From: Paraphaeosphaeria minitans
Taxonomy: Eukaryota; Ascomycota; Dothideomycetes; Pleosporales; Didymosphaeriaceae
Assembly (NCBI GenBank): GCA_015832175.1
Contig: WJXW01000009.1
Coordinates: 1,426,001-1,490,000 of the forward strand
Length of the DNA: 64,000 nucleotides
Direction: 5' to 3'
Of this stretch, positions 1-10,738 are shown in pieces (within the stretch, counting starts at the first letter, position 1; each line of letters starts with the position of its first letter). A program made the translations under genes and the position numbers. A model generated the notes under the pieces. That model did no database searches. It was not told where the DNA came from and saw only the letters and a program-made list of their open reading frames with translations.

Positions 1-2015
1 AGCTAAGAATATCTAAAAATTCTTAGAATTCTATAGATTTAATTAACAATTTATCTAAAATTACGTAAAGGTTATAATACCTTTAATAAATCTTGTAAAG
101 AAGGACGTACCCTTTAAATAGACAAATAAGTGTAAAATATTATTCTAACTCCTTAAAACAGCGTGTATTATAGAACTTATCCTTATTTATTTTAAAAGCA
201 ATAAACTACTACGCTTTAAAACAGACGCTAGCGATCTTACGCTAGGCGCCTACGCTAAATAAAAATATAACAGTAAATAGCACCTAATTACCTATTACTT
301 ATGCAAATTTAATAACGCTAAAACATAATACAATATATATAATAAAGAACTCTACGCTATTATTAAAGCCTTAAAGTACTAGAGGATTTATACGCTTAGT
401 TACTTAATACTAGAAATCTATATAGATTATAAGAACCTTCTAAGGTTCACAATAACAAAAGAACTTACGCTATAATAACAAAGATAGTTACAAACTAAAG
501 GGTAGTATAAGTTTAAAATTATCTATGTAGCTAGGAAAGAAAATAGCAGAGCAGACGCTCTTAGCTAACAAAGTAATCTAGTAGGAGAAAAGGTAAAAAC
601 CTTCTCTATAATTCTTCGCAAAGCTAAAGATAGATCTCTATAGCTAATAGCGGAACTAAATTAACTTTTAGTAATTAACTAAGAAGTTCTAGAACATCTA
701 TAAACTAAGATTATCTAATAATACCACGATAACCCTATGTACAGACACCTAGGCATTATAAAGACAATAGAACTTATCTAAAAGAATTACACCTTTAAAG
801 GAATTAAGGAAGCTATAATAACTTATATCTACAAATATATAGAATGCTAAAGAAATAAACACAGTATATATCTTAAATATAGAGAGATGTAAGCAATTAA
901 AATACTAACAGCACTATAGGAAGATATTACTAGAGATTTTGTTATAGGAATTCTAAACTCTAAGGATCTAACAACAGGAATTAAATACGATAGTATACTA
1001 GTAGTAGTCTACTAACTAACTAAGTATATTAAGCTTATTCTATGCCTTAAAGAAATAACGGCAAAGGAACTCGCTTTTCTTATTCTAGACTAACTAATTA
1101 GACACTACAGAATCCTAAAAATAATTATTAGCAATAGAGACAAGCTCTTTATATTAAATTATTAGACAACGCTTATAGCACTGCTTAGAACGAAACAAAA
1201 ACTATTAATAGCTTACTATCTATAAATAGACGGACAGATAGAATGTACGAACTAAACTATAGAAACGTACCTACGCATCTACTGTAATAGTTAGAAGAAT
1301 AACTAGGTTTTATTACTACTTATAGCACAGTTAGCCTATAATAACAAAGTATCAGCAGTATTAGAATATACACTATTCTATATAAACTATAGAAGACACC
1401 TACATCTCTTTAATTAATAATTTCCTACGATAATTAAAGTAAAAGAAGCTATAGATATAGTAGAAAATATAAAGAAAATACACTAATAACTCTAAGAAAA
1501 TCTTAAGAAAGCTTAGCAGCAATTAATTTTATACTAAAATTAAAAACAAAAAATGGCACCTTAGCTAAAGAAGGGGGATAAAGCATATCTACTTACAAAG
1601 AACCTTTAAACTTAGAAGAAAAAACATAAGAAACTAAATTATATTAAGGTTAGACTATTTTACATTTCTAAGCAAATATTACTAGTAAACTATAAGTTAG
1701 AACTACCGCTAGATGTAAAGATACACCTAGTATTCTACGTATTACTACTAGAACTAGCAGACCCTAATACACTAGTTGAAACTACCTTCTACTACTAGAC
1801 TAAGGAAGAAAATAAATTTAAGGTTAAAAGAATTCTAGAATACAATTAGTATAATAATATGTACCTTATTAAGTAGACAGGTTACCTATATAGTAAAAAC
1901 ACCTAGGAACTAAAAAACAATCTAGGAAACTGTTAGCAAAAGATTAAGGAATTCTACTAGAAATAACTAGGACGCACCTAGGAATTACCACTAGTATAAG
2001 GGCTAGCCTATAAAA
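1..2015 (+). pseudogene. pol: G1 pol remnant: RT end, RNase H, integrase, chromodomain
   Basis: Conceptual translation with TAG/TAA read as Gln gives the end of the reverse transcriptase (1-180), then RNase H with the catalytic-type KTDASDLTLGAY segment near 220-255. The integrase follows: zinc-domain His region HDNPMYRHLG near 724-752, core near 980-1300 with the TNQTIETYLRI stretch. A basic tail with a VKRILEYNQ motif near 1830 suggests a chromodomain. The protein would belong to the capsid/replication polyprotein of a Ty3/gypsy element. Dozens of nonsense changes, almost all CAG/CAA to TAG/TAA, inactivate it. The frame ends close to the start of the convergent antisense gene. Confidence 0.9.
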
Positions 2016-2019
2016 TAGA

Positions 2020-2538
2020 CTAGTTAATTACCTTAGCGCCTAACAGCGCGTTAGGATTTATTAACGTAGTAGTCTACACTAACTCCTCCTGCGCCTTAAG
2101 CGCTTCTAACTTGTCTATAGTATTTATGCTATAATTAAATAATTCTTGTTCCTTCTAACGTAATTTCTTTTACTAATTACGTAAGCGCGCCATCTTCTCT
2201 TACACCTAATAGGCGCGAAGGAGAGCTGCCTTAGCTAGTTTTTCTTTAATATAGAGCTTTGCCTCCTCTTTAGCCTCTAACTTTTCTAACCTCTCTATTT
2301 TAGCATCTATTTTTAAATAATCTAGTAAAGGGATCTCCTTAGGCTCACACTTCTAGTTTCCTTATTTAATATAGTTAGTACACTAAAAGTGTAAAAAAGA
2401 AAGATAATAAGTATATTTCTTCTTAGTATAGTACAAATAGGTAACTATTATAAAAACGTAGTCTTTCTTAAGATAATTAGCTTAACTGTAGCGATATTAA
2501 ATAGAACAAGATAATAACTTTATAGGTAGTTAACTTAT
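2020..2538 (-). pseudogene. Antisense Zn2Cys6-like gene of G1 copy 1 (variant C)
   Basis: This lies on the strand opposite pol, between the pol end and the polypurine tract. Reading from about 2538 down gives a basic protein. At 2439-2347 the spacing is [C]X2[C]X6[C]X8CX2[C]X7C, where bracketed positions are now Tyr (TAY), one G-to-A step from TGY. The surviving Cys residues are in QCTN and QKCEP. This is the Zn(II)2Cys6 spacing of fungal GAL4-type DNA-binding domains. A long charged segment rich in Lys, Glu, Gln and Leu follows, resembling the dimerisation coiled coil next to such domains. The start is probably ATA from ATG. Function is inferred from the motif only. The sequence differs from the equivalent genes of copies A, B and D. 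Confidence 0.6.
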
Positions 2539-2550
2539 AAGGATATTAAG

Positions 2551-2568
2551 CTTAGAGGGGGAGAATAA
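2551..2568 (+). other. Polypurine tract of G1 copy 1
   Basis: A purine run containing agagggggagaataa lies directly before the LTR, the place where plus-strand DNA synthesis is primed in LTR retrotransposons. It matches, in inverse orientation, the tract inside copies A and B (ttatcccctctct). Confidence 0.8.
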
Positions 2569-3024
2569 TATTAGGATCTAGCTACGTGTAAGTAGTAGGG
2601 CGCGAGCTTATTAGACTACTAGTCTACTAGAGTTAGCTAACTAAGTAGTTAGATAATAGGTTATAGGTCCTAAGGGTCCTAAGGACCGCACAGGCCTCAC
2701 CTATACAGGAACTCTAGGACGCGTAGGACTCGCCCACACAGGACTCTAGGAAATGTGGGACTCTAGGACATATAGGACTCTAGGACATATAGGATTCTAG
2801 GAAGTGTGGGACTACTTAGTATATAGAAACGCGAGAATAAGCTTCTTATACTTATATTTAATTTGTTTATTAATCTATTATTTAGATTCTAGTAGACTAA
2901 ATTATTAACTTATTACACTTTATAAGATACTATTATATTAATAAGACCTTCTACCTTCTGTAAGTACTCCTGCCTAAGAACAAACCTTAACCCTTTAGGA
3001 CTAGCTACCCTCTTGGATTTAACA
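2569..3024 (+). repeat. 3' LTR of G1 copy 1, variant C (456 bp)
   Basis: It begins TATTAGGATC (TG RIPped to TA) and ends GGATTTAACA. The last ~200 bp, from the TATATAG box onward, is the R-U5 shared by all G1 LTRs. The U3 is unlike variants A, B and D and carries a short tandem array. Confidence 0.88.
2705..2815 (+). repeat. Tandem array in variant C U3
   Basis: Imperfect 16-18 bp units of the form GGACTCTAGGA plus a short spacer (acatat, aatgtg, agtgtg) repeat about six times, ending some 10 bp before the TATATAG box. Their position suggests repeated promoter sites; no protein ligand is known from the sequence. Confidence 0.75.
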
Positions 3025-3554
3025 TAGAGTAACTCTACTTAAGCCTTTATTTAAGGCTAGCTTAGTACACCCTCTTAGGTGCTACTACTACTAGTGTAAA
3101 AAGTAATATAGTTATTATAGCCTTTCTTTATTTCTACCTAGTGTTACTTTAGTGCTACTTTAGTTATTGTAACTCTAGGACTAATAGCCTTTAGTAGTTT
3201 TTAGATAGATAGCACCTCTACTAGGTTAGTAAAAAAATAAATTCTTAAATACCTATTATAGCTTTCTTTATAATATTTATATATTCTTCCCTATAGGCTA
3301 GATAGGACTATTATTATGCCTATAGTCCCCCTAGGCGGCCTTAAAGCGGTCTAGAGCTATAGTATCTATAATATTTTTAACTAGCACCTAAGTTAGTAAT
3401 ACCTATCTAGTCTACTTTACTAGCGCCTATTATTATTTTTCCTAAGTATTCTTAATGCGTAGGACCTCCTCTACTTCCTATTTGTATAGGTCTAGGTCCA
3501 CTTCTTCTAGCTCTAGGGCTAGGCCTAGCTAGGCGTTAGTCTAGATCTAACTAG
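3025..3554 (-). mobile_element. Gypsy family G2, minus copy, 3' fragment
   Basis: This segment matches the reverse complement of 26120-26645, the end of pol and start of the 3' LTR of the plus-strand G2 copy. It ends at 3554 with actag, the target duplication of element B. The copy resumes at 16784 on the far side of B. On the left it is cut at the LTR of G1 copy 1. It covers the pol C-terminal tail (3230-3554), a degraded polypurine tract and about 110 bp of LTR. Confidence 0.88.
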
Positions 3555-3971
3555 TGTTAAATCCAAGAGGGTAGCTAGTCCTAAAGGGTTAAGGTTGGTT
3601 CTTAGGCAGGAGTACTTACAGAAGGTAGAAGGTCTTATTAATACAATAGTATCTTATAAAGTATAACAAGTTAATAATTTGGTCTACTAGAATCCAAACA
3701 ATAGATTAATAAACAGATTAAACACAAGTATAGAGAGTCTATCCTCGCGTTCCTATATACTAAGCAAAGTCCGCTCTATAGAGAGCGCTCTGTAGAGAGC
3801 AGTTACGTGTGTTATACTCTAGTACAGAGCAATTAAGCGCTCTATAGAGAGCAGTTACGTAACTCCTTTGTTTAAGGCGTAGCTGGCATTAAATCCCTGC
3901 TTAATTCTTAGTACGCGCCTACTAGGTACAAAACTAGCTTCCTGCTATTATATAGATTTTAGATCCTAATA
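3555..3971 (-). repeat. 3' LTR of copy B, variant B
   Basis: It runs from TGTTAAATCC to GATCCTAATA on the plus strand. The U3 side (3760-3971) holds inverted GCTCTATAGAGAGC-type repeats. The polypurine tract follows at 3972 (ttatcccctctctt, complement purine-rich). It differs from its partner at 16362 by C-to-T and G-to-A changes, concentrated in U3. Confidence 0.93.
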
Positions 3972-4081
3972 TTATCCCCTCTCTTTTAAAGATTCGTCCT
4001 AAATTATATGTTTAGTTCTTAGCTATCATTACGTAAGCTGTTCTGCTAACCCTACTTACTATAAGTATGTCTGTTAGTATT

Positions 4082-4565
4082 ATGCCTAGCAACTCTACTA
4101 TTTAAAAACATTAATTGTATCGCGAGATCTAAGAAGCTAACATTATTATAGAGAACCCTTATATTAATTATAGTTTCAAAGGTTCTATTTACTACGTTAT
4201 GCTAGATTTAGGTTTAAAGTGTTCTAAATATATTCACTTAGGTTGTCTATATATAAACATAAGCTAGTTATTACTAGATAAGACTCGCAAGGAGTATAAG
4301 AAGAAGGTTAAGAAAGATAAGAAGGCGTTATCTCTCCTAATAGTGTAGTTATTATAAAATAAGAAGATACTAGCTTAGGCTAAAGAGCGTGCTTATAAGA
4401 AAATATTGTATCTAGCTGCAGAAATAACTACAAATAGTAAGGACATAAATATAGATACTATTAATTGTCCTACTACTGTAGCGACCGTTAGTTACTCTAT
4501 AGTAATATAGTTAACGCTTAACATAGTAGATACTATAGCGTTAGTACCGTAATCCTCCTAGGTAT
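4082..4565 (+). pseudogene. Antisense Zn2Cys6-like gene of copy B (interrupted)
   Basis: It opens with ATG at 4082, about 110 bp inside the 3' LTR, on the strand opposite gag-pol. At 4160-4254 the spacing [C]X2[C]X6[C]X9CX2[C]X6[C] fits a Zn(II)2Cys6 cluster; bracketed positions are Tyr codons TAT/TAC, each one G-to-A change from Cys. A Lys-rich segment (KEYKKKVKKDKK) follows, then Gln/Leu/Ala-rich sequence that could form a coiled coil. The coding frame is cut at 4565 by insertion of copy A. The protein sequence outside the Cys pattern is unlike the genes of A and F, as is the neighbouring U3. A regulatory role is inferred from the domain. Confidence 0.62.
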
Positions 4566-4976
4566 TATTAAATCCAAGAGGGTAGCTAGTCCTAGAGGGT
4601 TAAGGTTGGTTCTCAGGCAGGAGTACTTACAGAAGGTGGAAGGTCTTGTTAATATAATAGTATTTTACAAAGTGTAATAAGTTAACAATTTAGTCTGCTA
4701 GAATCTAAACGATAGATTAATAAACAGATTAAACACGAGTATAGAGAGTCTATCCTCGCGTTCCTATATAATAGGGCTACTCTATTACTTAGTGTTACTA
4801 AGTAACTAAGTATATTACGTAACCTACTCTACTACTTAGTGCTACTAAGTAACTAAGCATATTACGTGACCTAATCTAAGTTACTTGGCGTCTCTTTATT
4901 ACGTTTATAACCCTATTACTATTCTATTATACCTTTATAAGCGCCTAAGTCCTATATTATTATCTAGTACGTAACA
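4566..4976 (-). repeat. 3' LTR of copy A, variant A (411 bp)
   Basis: Plus-strand ends are TATTAAATCC and GTACGTAACA. The U3 contains two tandem ~47-bp units with TTACGTRAC. It is heavily C-to-T changed compared with the right LTR and with the solo LTR at 56611. Confidence 0.95.
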
Positions 4977-4990
4977 TTATCCCCTCTCTT
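4977..4990 (-). other. Polypurine tract of copy A
   Basis: ttatcccctctctt directly follows the LTR. Its complement, aagagaggggataa, is the polypurine primer site for a minus-strand element and fixes orientation independently of pol. Confidence 0.88.
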
Positions 4991-5013
4991 TCTATTCTTT
5001 GTCCTAAAGAATT

Positions 5014-5532
5014 ATGCCTGCTAACTATAACTCTACAAAGTGTTGTTATAACTTTATCTTTACTATTAAAAACTATAGAGTAGTTATAGTGTTAAAGTGC
5101 TCTTTTTACAAGTCCCACTTCTACGTTTATAAAGTCTATATTAGCTTAGGGAAGTGTAGTAAGTGTTAGAAATAAGGCTTAAAGTGTAATATAGCTATTA
5201 CTAGAAATAAGTTTTTATAGTTAATTACTAAGAAGAAGAAGTTAGAGGCGCAAATATTAGAGGCGCGAAAGGAATAAAATATAGTGTTTAAAGCCCTACG
5301 CGTAGTGTACGTAAAAAAGGATTAGTTAGTAAAATAGTTAGCGTAGAATAAGAAGTATACTAGTAAGGTTATTGTAGTAGAGAGTGCTGCTCTAGCAGAG
5401 CTAGAGTTAGAGGAGGATCTAGCTTATCCTACTTGGCCTACTAGTCTGGCTAAATTTAGTATGTCTATATAGTTAGCGATAGACGACCTGCCTCCTAAGT
5501 TCTAGGATAATTCTTTAGCATTACTATCTTAA
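5014..5532 (+). pseudogene. Antisense Zn2Cys6-like gene of copy A
   Basis: ATG at 5014 is 37 bp inside the LTR, so U3 read outward is the likely promoter. The frame runs about 172 residues to TAA at 5532, just before the pol end, convergent with pol. At 5098-5187 the pattern is CX2[C]X6[C]X8CX2CX6C; the bracketed residues are Tyr (TAC, TAT). This is Zn(II)2Cys6 spacing, with KCSKCQ and GLKCN clearly preserved. Residues about 70-140 (KKKKLEAQILEARKEQ and onward) are Lys/Glu/Leu/Gln-rich and likely coiled coil; the C-terminus is acidic (ELELEEDL). Three Gln-to-stop changes break it. Copy F carries a close relative; copies B, C and D carry divergent ones. A DNA-binding role is inferred. Confidence 0.66.
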
Positions 5533-5539
5533 GTAGGTC

Positions 5540-8500
5540 TGTTAATAGAATTCTTTAATCTTTTATTAACAGTTTCTTAGGTAGTTCTCTAGTTCCTAAG
5601 TGTTTTTGCTGTGTAGGTAACCTTTCTACTTAATAAGGTACGCGTTGCTATACTAATTATATTCTAGAATTCTTTTAACCTCAAATTTATTTTCTTTCTT
5701 AGTTCTATAGTAGAAGGCAGTTCCAACTAGTATATTAGGGTCTACTAGTTCCAGTAGTAATATGTAGAATACTAGGTGTATCTTTGCATCTAGCGGTAGT
5801 TCTAACTTATAGTTTACTTGTAATATTTGCTTAGAAATATAAAATAGTCTAACCTTAATATAATCTAGTTTCTTATGTTTTTTCTTCTAAGTTTAAAGGT
5901 TCTTTGTAAGTAGATATACTTTATCCCCCTTCTTTAGCTAAGGTGCTATTTTTTGTTTTTAGTTTTAGTATAAAATTAATTGCTACTAAGCTTTCTTAAG
6001 ATTCTCTTAGAGTTATTAGTGTATTTTCTTTATATTTTCTACTATATCTATAGCTTCTTTTGCTTTAATTGTCGTAGGAAATTTTTAGTTAAAGAGATGT
6101 GGGTGTCTTCTATAGTTTGTATAGAACAGTGTATGTCCTAATACTACTAATACTTTGTTATTATAGGCCAACTATACTATAAGTAGTAATAAAACCTAGT
6201 TATTCTTCTAACTGTTGCAGTAGATGCGTAGGTACATTTCTATAGTTTGGTTTATACGTTTTGTCTGTCTGTCTATTTATAGATAGTAAGCTATTAATAG
6301 CTTTTGTTTCGTTCTAAGCAGTGCTATAAGCGTTATCTAATAATTTAACGTAAAGAGCTTGTCTCTGTTACTAATAATTATTTTTAGAATTCTATAGTAT
6401 CTAATTAGTTAGTCCAGAATAAAAAAAGCAAGTTCCTTTACTATTATTCTTTTAAGACATAGAATAAGCTTAACATACTTAGTTAGTTAGCAGACTATTA
6501 CTAGTATACTATTATATTTAATTCCCGTTATTGGATCCTTAGAGTTTAGAATTTCTATAACAAAATCTATAGTGATGTCTTCTTATAGTGCTGTTAGTAT
6601 TCTAATTGCTTACATCTCTCTATATTTAAGATATATACTGTGTTTGTTTCTTTAGTATTCTACACATTTATAGGTGTAAGTTATTATAGCTTCTTTAATT
6701 CCTTTAAAGGTGTAATTCCTTTAGATAAGTTCTATTATCTTTGTAATGCCTAGGTGTCTGTACATAGGGTTATCGTAGTATTATTAGATAATCTTAGTCT
6801 GTAGATGTTCTAGAACTTCTTAGTTAATTACTAAAAGTTAATTTAGTTCCACTATTAGCTCTAGAGATCTATCTTTAGCTTTATAAAGGATTACAAAGAA
6901 GGTTTTTACCTTTTCTCCTACTAGATTACTTTATTAGCTAAGAGCGTCTGCTCTAGCATTTTCTTTTCTAGCTATATAGATAATTTTAAACTTATACTAC
7001 TTAGTGGTTTATAACTATCTTTATTATTATAGCGTAAGTTCTTTTATTATCGTGAACCTTAGAAGGTTCTTATAATCTATATAGATTTCTAGCGTTAAGC
7101 AACTAAGTGTATAAATCCTCTAGTGCTTTAAGGCTTTAATAATAGTGTAGAGTTCTTTGTTATATATATTATATTATGTTTTGGCGTTATTAAATTTGCA
7201 TAAGTAATAGGTAATTAAGTGCTATTTACTATTACGTTCTTATTTAGCGTAGGCGCCTAGTGTAAGATCGCTAGTGTCTATTTTAAAGCGCAGTAGTTTA
7301 TCGCTTCTAAAATAAATAAGAATAGGTTCTATAATACATACTATCTTAAGGAGTTAAAATAACATTCTGCACTTATTTATCTATTTAAAGGGTACGTCCT
7401 TCTTTAAAAGATTTATTAAAGGTATTGTAACCTTTACGTAATCTTGGATGAATTGTTAATTAAATCTATAGAATCCTAAGAATTCTTAGATGTTCTTAGC
7501 TGTCTTTAGTATTAGCTAGTTCTTAATGTATTTAACTTTACTTAGTGCCATCTTAATTCCTTCTATAGTAATAATGTGTTCTAGGAATTTAAGTTATTTA
7601 ACGTTAAACTTATATTTCTTAAGTTTAATATAAAGGCATACTTTGTCTAGTGCTTCTAGTACTATCTATACATGCTTAGTGTAGTCTGATTCGTTTTTAG
7701 AAAAGATAAGGATATTATCTATATACGCAATAATAAATATGTTTAGATATTTGTAGAGTACATTGTTAATGAGTGCTATAAAAGCTACTAGTGCGTTTAT
7801 AAGTCTAAAAGGTATAATCTTATATTTAAATAATCTGTAGCGTGATTAAAACGCTATTTTCTATTCTTTACCTTTCTTAATTTATATAAGGTGGTAACTG
7901 TCTCTTAGATCTATTATTGTGAATATCTTGGCTTAAGATAGTTAATCTCGTAACTCTATAATATTTAGTAGTAGATATTGGTTCTTTATTATTATATTAT
8001 TAAGTTGTTAGTAGTTAACGTATAGTCTGTCTAATCTATCCTTTTTCTTAATAAACATAAAAGGGCTTACTACTAGTAACTTTAATAGTTATATATATCC
8101 TTTCTTAAGGTTTATCTTAATAAAATCACGTTCTTTAAGGAGTTCTTCTCCTATCTTACTGTATAGTAGTCTAAAGGGTAGTGTCTTCCCTTCTTCTAGG
8201 TCTATCGTAAGATCCTAGGGTTAATATTCTAGTAGGTTTGCTTTTCCTTCCTTTTCTATAAATATATATGTCTATTTCCTGTACTCTCTTAGTAAGGTAA
8301 AAAGTATACTATTGTCCTCCTTCTTGCGCTTCTTAACCTAGTAGTTCCTACTAGCGTCTACTAAGGTGTGCTTCCGTTTTTTAACTGTCTATTATAGTAT
8401 CATGTTATTAATAACTCCCTTATCTACTATTATTCTTAGTTAATACGTAGGCTTTGCTTATAATACATAATTGTAGCATTTAAATAATATTTTCTTTGTA

Positions 8501-10736
8501 CCCTAGTTAATCTACAGGTTATGTATTGTTAACTAAAGTAATCCTAAGACTAACTTATGCTTAGATCCTAGTAAGACATCTAAGGTAAGTTCCTTACTAT
8601 GTCCTTAGACTATTATTATAGTAGTAACCTCCTAGTATATTTAAGGTGTCTTAGGTATTAGGGATCTATTCGCGACATAGATAATGTAAGGTACTTTTTT
8701 CTCTAATATTATAAGTCCTACTTGTCTTGCTGTCTAATAAGATATAAAGTTCCTTTCTACTCCTAAGTCTATAAGAGCTTAAGCCTATATTCCTTTAAGC
8801 TGTACTAGTAGCTTAACTAATACTATACTTACTATAGTATTTAATTTAATAAAGGCGTTTTCTTATCTAAGTTTAGGCCTAAAAAAGACATCTATTTGTA
8901 TAGGTTGTAGTTAAGTTCTAGTGCCTAGTATACATTTCTAAGCATCTGCTTCTATTATTATTCTTAAGTACGTGGCTTATATAGATTGTCTTCTTCTTCT
9001 TCCCGCAAGGATATTCTTCTGTTTTTCCTCTTGTAGTCTTTACTATTTCTATATACTAGTTAAATTAGTAGCTCTATTATTACTTCTTACGTAGGGCAGT
9101 TTACAAAGCTATCTAAACATTTAGCTATATAGTAGTATTTATAGTCTTAGTTTAGACACGTATACTAGTATAGTTATATACAGTTTCTATTAATAAGCAT
9201 ATTACAGCATTTATTGCCCTTTAGTATAAGATAATAAAAGTATTTTACTTATTATTTATCCTAGAGGTGTTCGTCGCAAGCTATAATAGGGTAGTCTGTT
9301 TATATCTATCTATAGCGCAGTTTCCTTCTAGATTATATCTTATTCTCTTCTTTCTCTATCTTGTGTTATGCGTATATTAGTTCTTCGCAATGCGTCCACA
9401 TACAGAATTAGTATATAGGATTTTAATAGTCTAAGTAGTACTTTAGTACGTAGTCTAACTTCTTATTTTTGTAGGGTTGCATTCCTTTTAGTGTCTAGTA
9501 GGGTCCTATGTAGTCCTAAATATTTAGTTTGTACTTAGGTAACATAGGGTTATCTTCTTCCTACCTACTTTATAGGTAAAAAGTAGGAGATCTTAGTATC
9601 TCTTCTACGTTTTCTACGTTATGGTATACATTAGAGTTGTCTTCTAGATCTTTGTATAGTTGTAAGTTAGGTAAATCTAATTACTTACTTTATTCTAGTG
9701 TAACGCGTTAGTAACTAAATAGCGTTATAATAACTTCCTATTCCTTATTAGGTTCTTAGTCCTTAATAGTTAGTATATTTAACTTAGTTTAATAGACTTT
9801 GTTCTTTAATCTATAGTTCCTAGCTATATAGCCTAGTTTACCACATATAAAGCATTTATAGGTCTTAGTTATTAATTGTTAACTTCTATTAGAGACGTGT
9901 TTATTAGGCTGCTTAGGGCCTATTCTTCCTCCTTTTCCTTTACCTAAGTAGTTAAACTAGATATCTTCTATTAGTTCGTATCTCTAGTAGTTCCCTAGCT
10001 GTTACTTTTAGACAATTCTAACAGGGTTCTTATAAACTATTTTTACTAGTTATCTAAAGCTTATTGCCCTAGGGTTTTAGTAGAGCTCCTATTACAGTGA
10101 AAACTATTCTTTATTAATTCTAATAGTTTCTTTATATAGTTCTTTAAGGTTAGCAATTTGTGCACTACTACGTAAGAGTTCCTTATGTAGTTTCTATTTA
10201 AGTCCTTATTTATATATGTCCTAAAGAGATTTATCGTCCTAGTTAAGCTGCACAGCGTATCTACGAAACTTAGTTATATACTTAGCTGCTAATTATTTCT
10301 AAGTTATAGTCTAAATCTTTGCTTTCGTAATAGAGTCCTTATTAATAATCCTAAAGAGTTGTTTAAGGCATTTCTTAAAGTTATTATAATTCTTAATAAT
10401 AGTAACTGTATTAGCGTGCTTATTTACGTAATTATTGTTATTATTATTGTAGTCTATTCCTAGGTACTTTTTAAGGTAGAAATAGATCTATAATCCTGTA
10501 TCTCCTCGCATATATATTGCTCCGAAGATAACCTTCTTTTTGTCTTTAAGAGGTTTATCTAAGTTAAAGAAATAGAGGTCTAACTAGAGAATCTAGACAT
10601 TAGTTTAAAATTGTTTACTAAAGTAGAGATTAGGTTTATGCGCCTTACTACTATCCTTTATAGGAGTAATCTTAGCGTCACCTAAAGCTGTAGAAGAGGT
10701 AGGAGTTTGTAAAGTACTTATATTAAGGGTGTTTAA
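5540..10736 (-). pseudogene. gag-pol: G1 gag-pol polyprotein remnant, copy A
   Basis: Read on the minus strand from 10736. Gag spans roughly 10736-9500, with a CCHC knuckle KCFICGKLGY near 9865-9835 (His now Tyr). The aspartic protease motif AQALIDLGVERNF lies near 8790. Reverse transcriptase spans 8450-7560, with YIDN (from YIDD) in IIAYIDNILIF near 7735-7700. RNase H follows at 7330-6960, integrase at 6860-5900, and a chromodomain-like tail (VKRILE-type) near 5680. Gag codons begin 2 bp after the LTR, so there is almost no leader. Abundant TAG/TAA at Gln positions and Asp-to-Asn changes show RIP. Domain order is that of Ty3/gypsy chromoviruses. Confidence 0.9.
10729..10736 (-). promoter_or_regulatory. 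Candidate self-priming primer-binding site of copy A
   Basis: In element orientation the LTR end ACA is followed by TC and then TTAAACAC. This 8-mer is the exact complement of GTGTTTAA at the predicted RNA 5' end (10909-10902). Tf1/sushi-type elements prime from their own RNA 5' end. The same octamer pair occurs in copies B and D. Confidence 0.5.
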
Positions 10737-10738
10737 GA

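Larger units (their letters stand above)
1..3024 (+). mobile_element. Ty3/gypsy retrotransposon, family G1 copy 1 (3' half, LTR variant C)
   Basis: The window opens inside the reverse transcriptase of a plus-strand chromovirus-type element. It continues through RNase H, integrase, chromodomain-like tail, an antisense gene, a polypurine tract and a 3' LTR ending at 3024. The 5' half lies outside the window. Its pol aligns by eye with the minus-strand pol of copies A, B and D and the plus-strand pol of copy F. The 3' LTR abuts G2 sequence at 3025; the expected 5-bp target copy there would be tagag, but its partner is off the edge. Stops are dense and nearly all replace Gln, so the copy is dead. 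Confidence 0.92.

Noticed and set aside
2705..2815. CRISPR-like array
   Set aside because: The repeats are short and imperfect with 5-7 bp spacers inside an LTR of a fungal retrotransposon.
4566..4976. LTRs of A and B interpreted as plus-strand 5' LTRs
   Set aside because: Pol reads on the minus strand and the purine tract lies inside the left LTR, so the left LTR is the 3' LTR.
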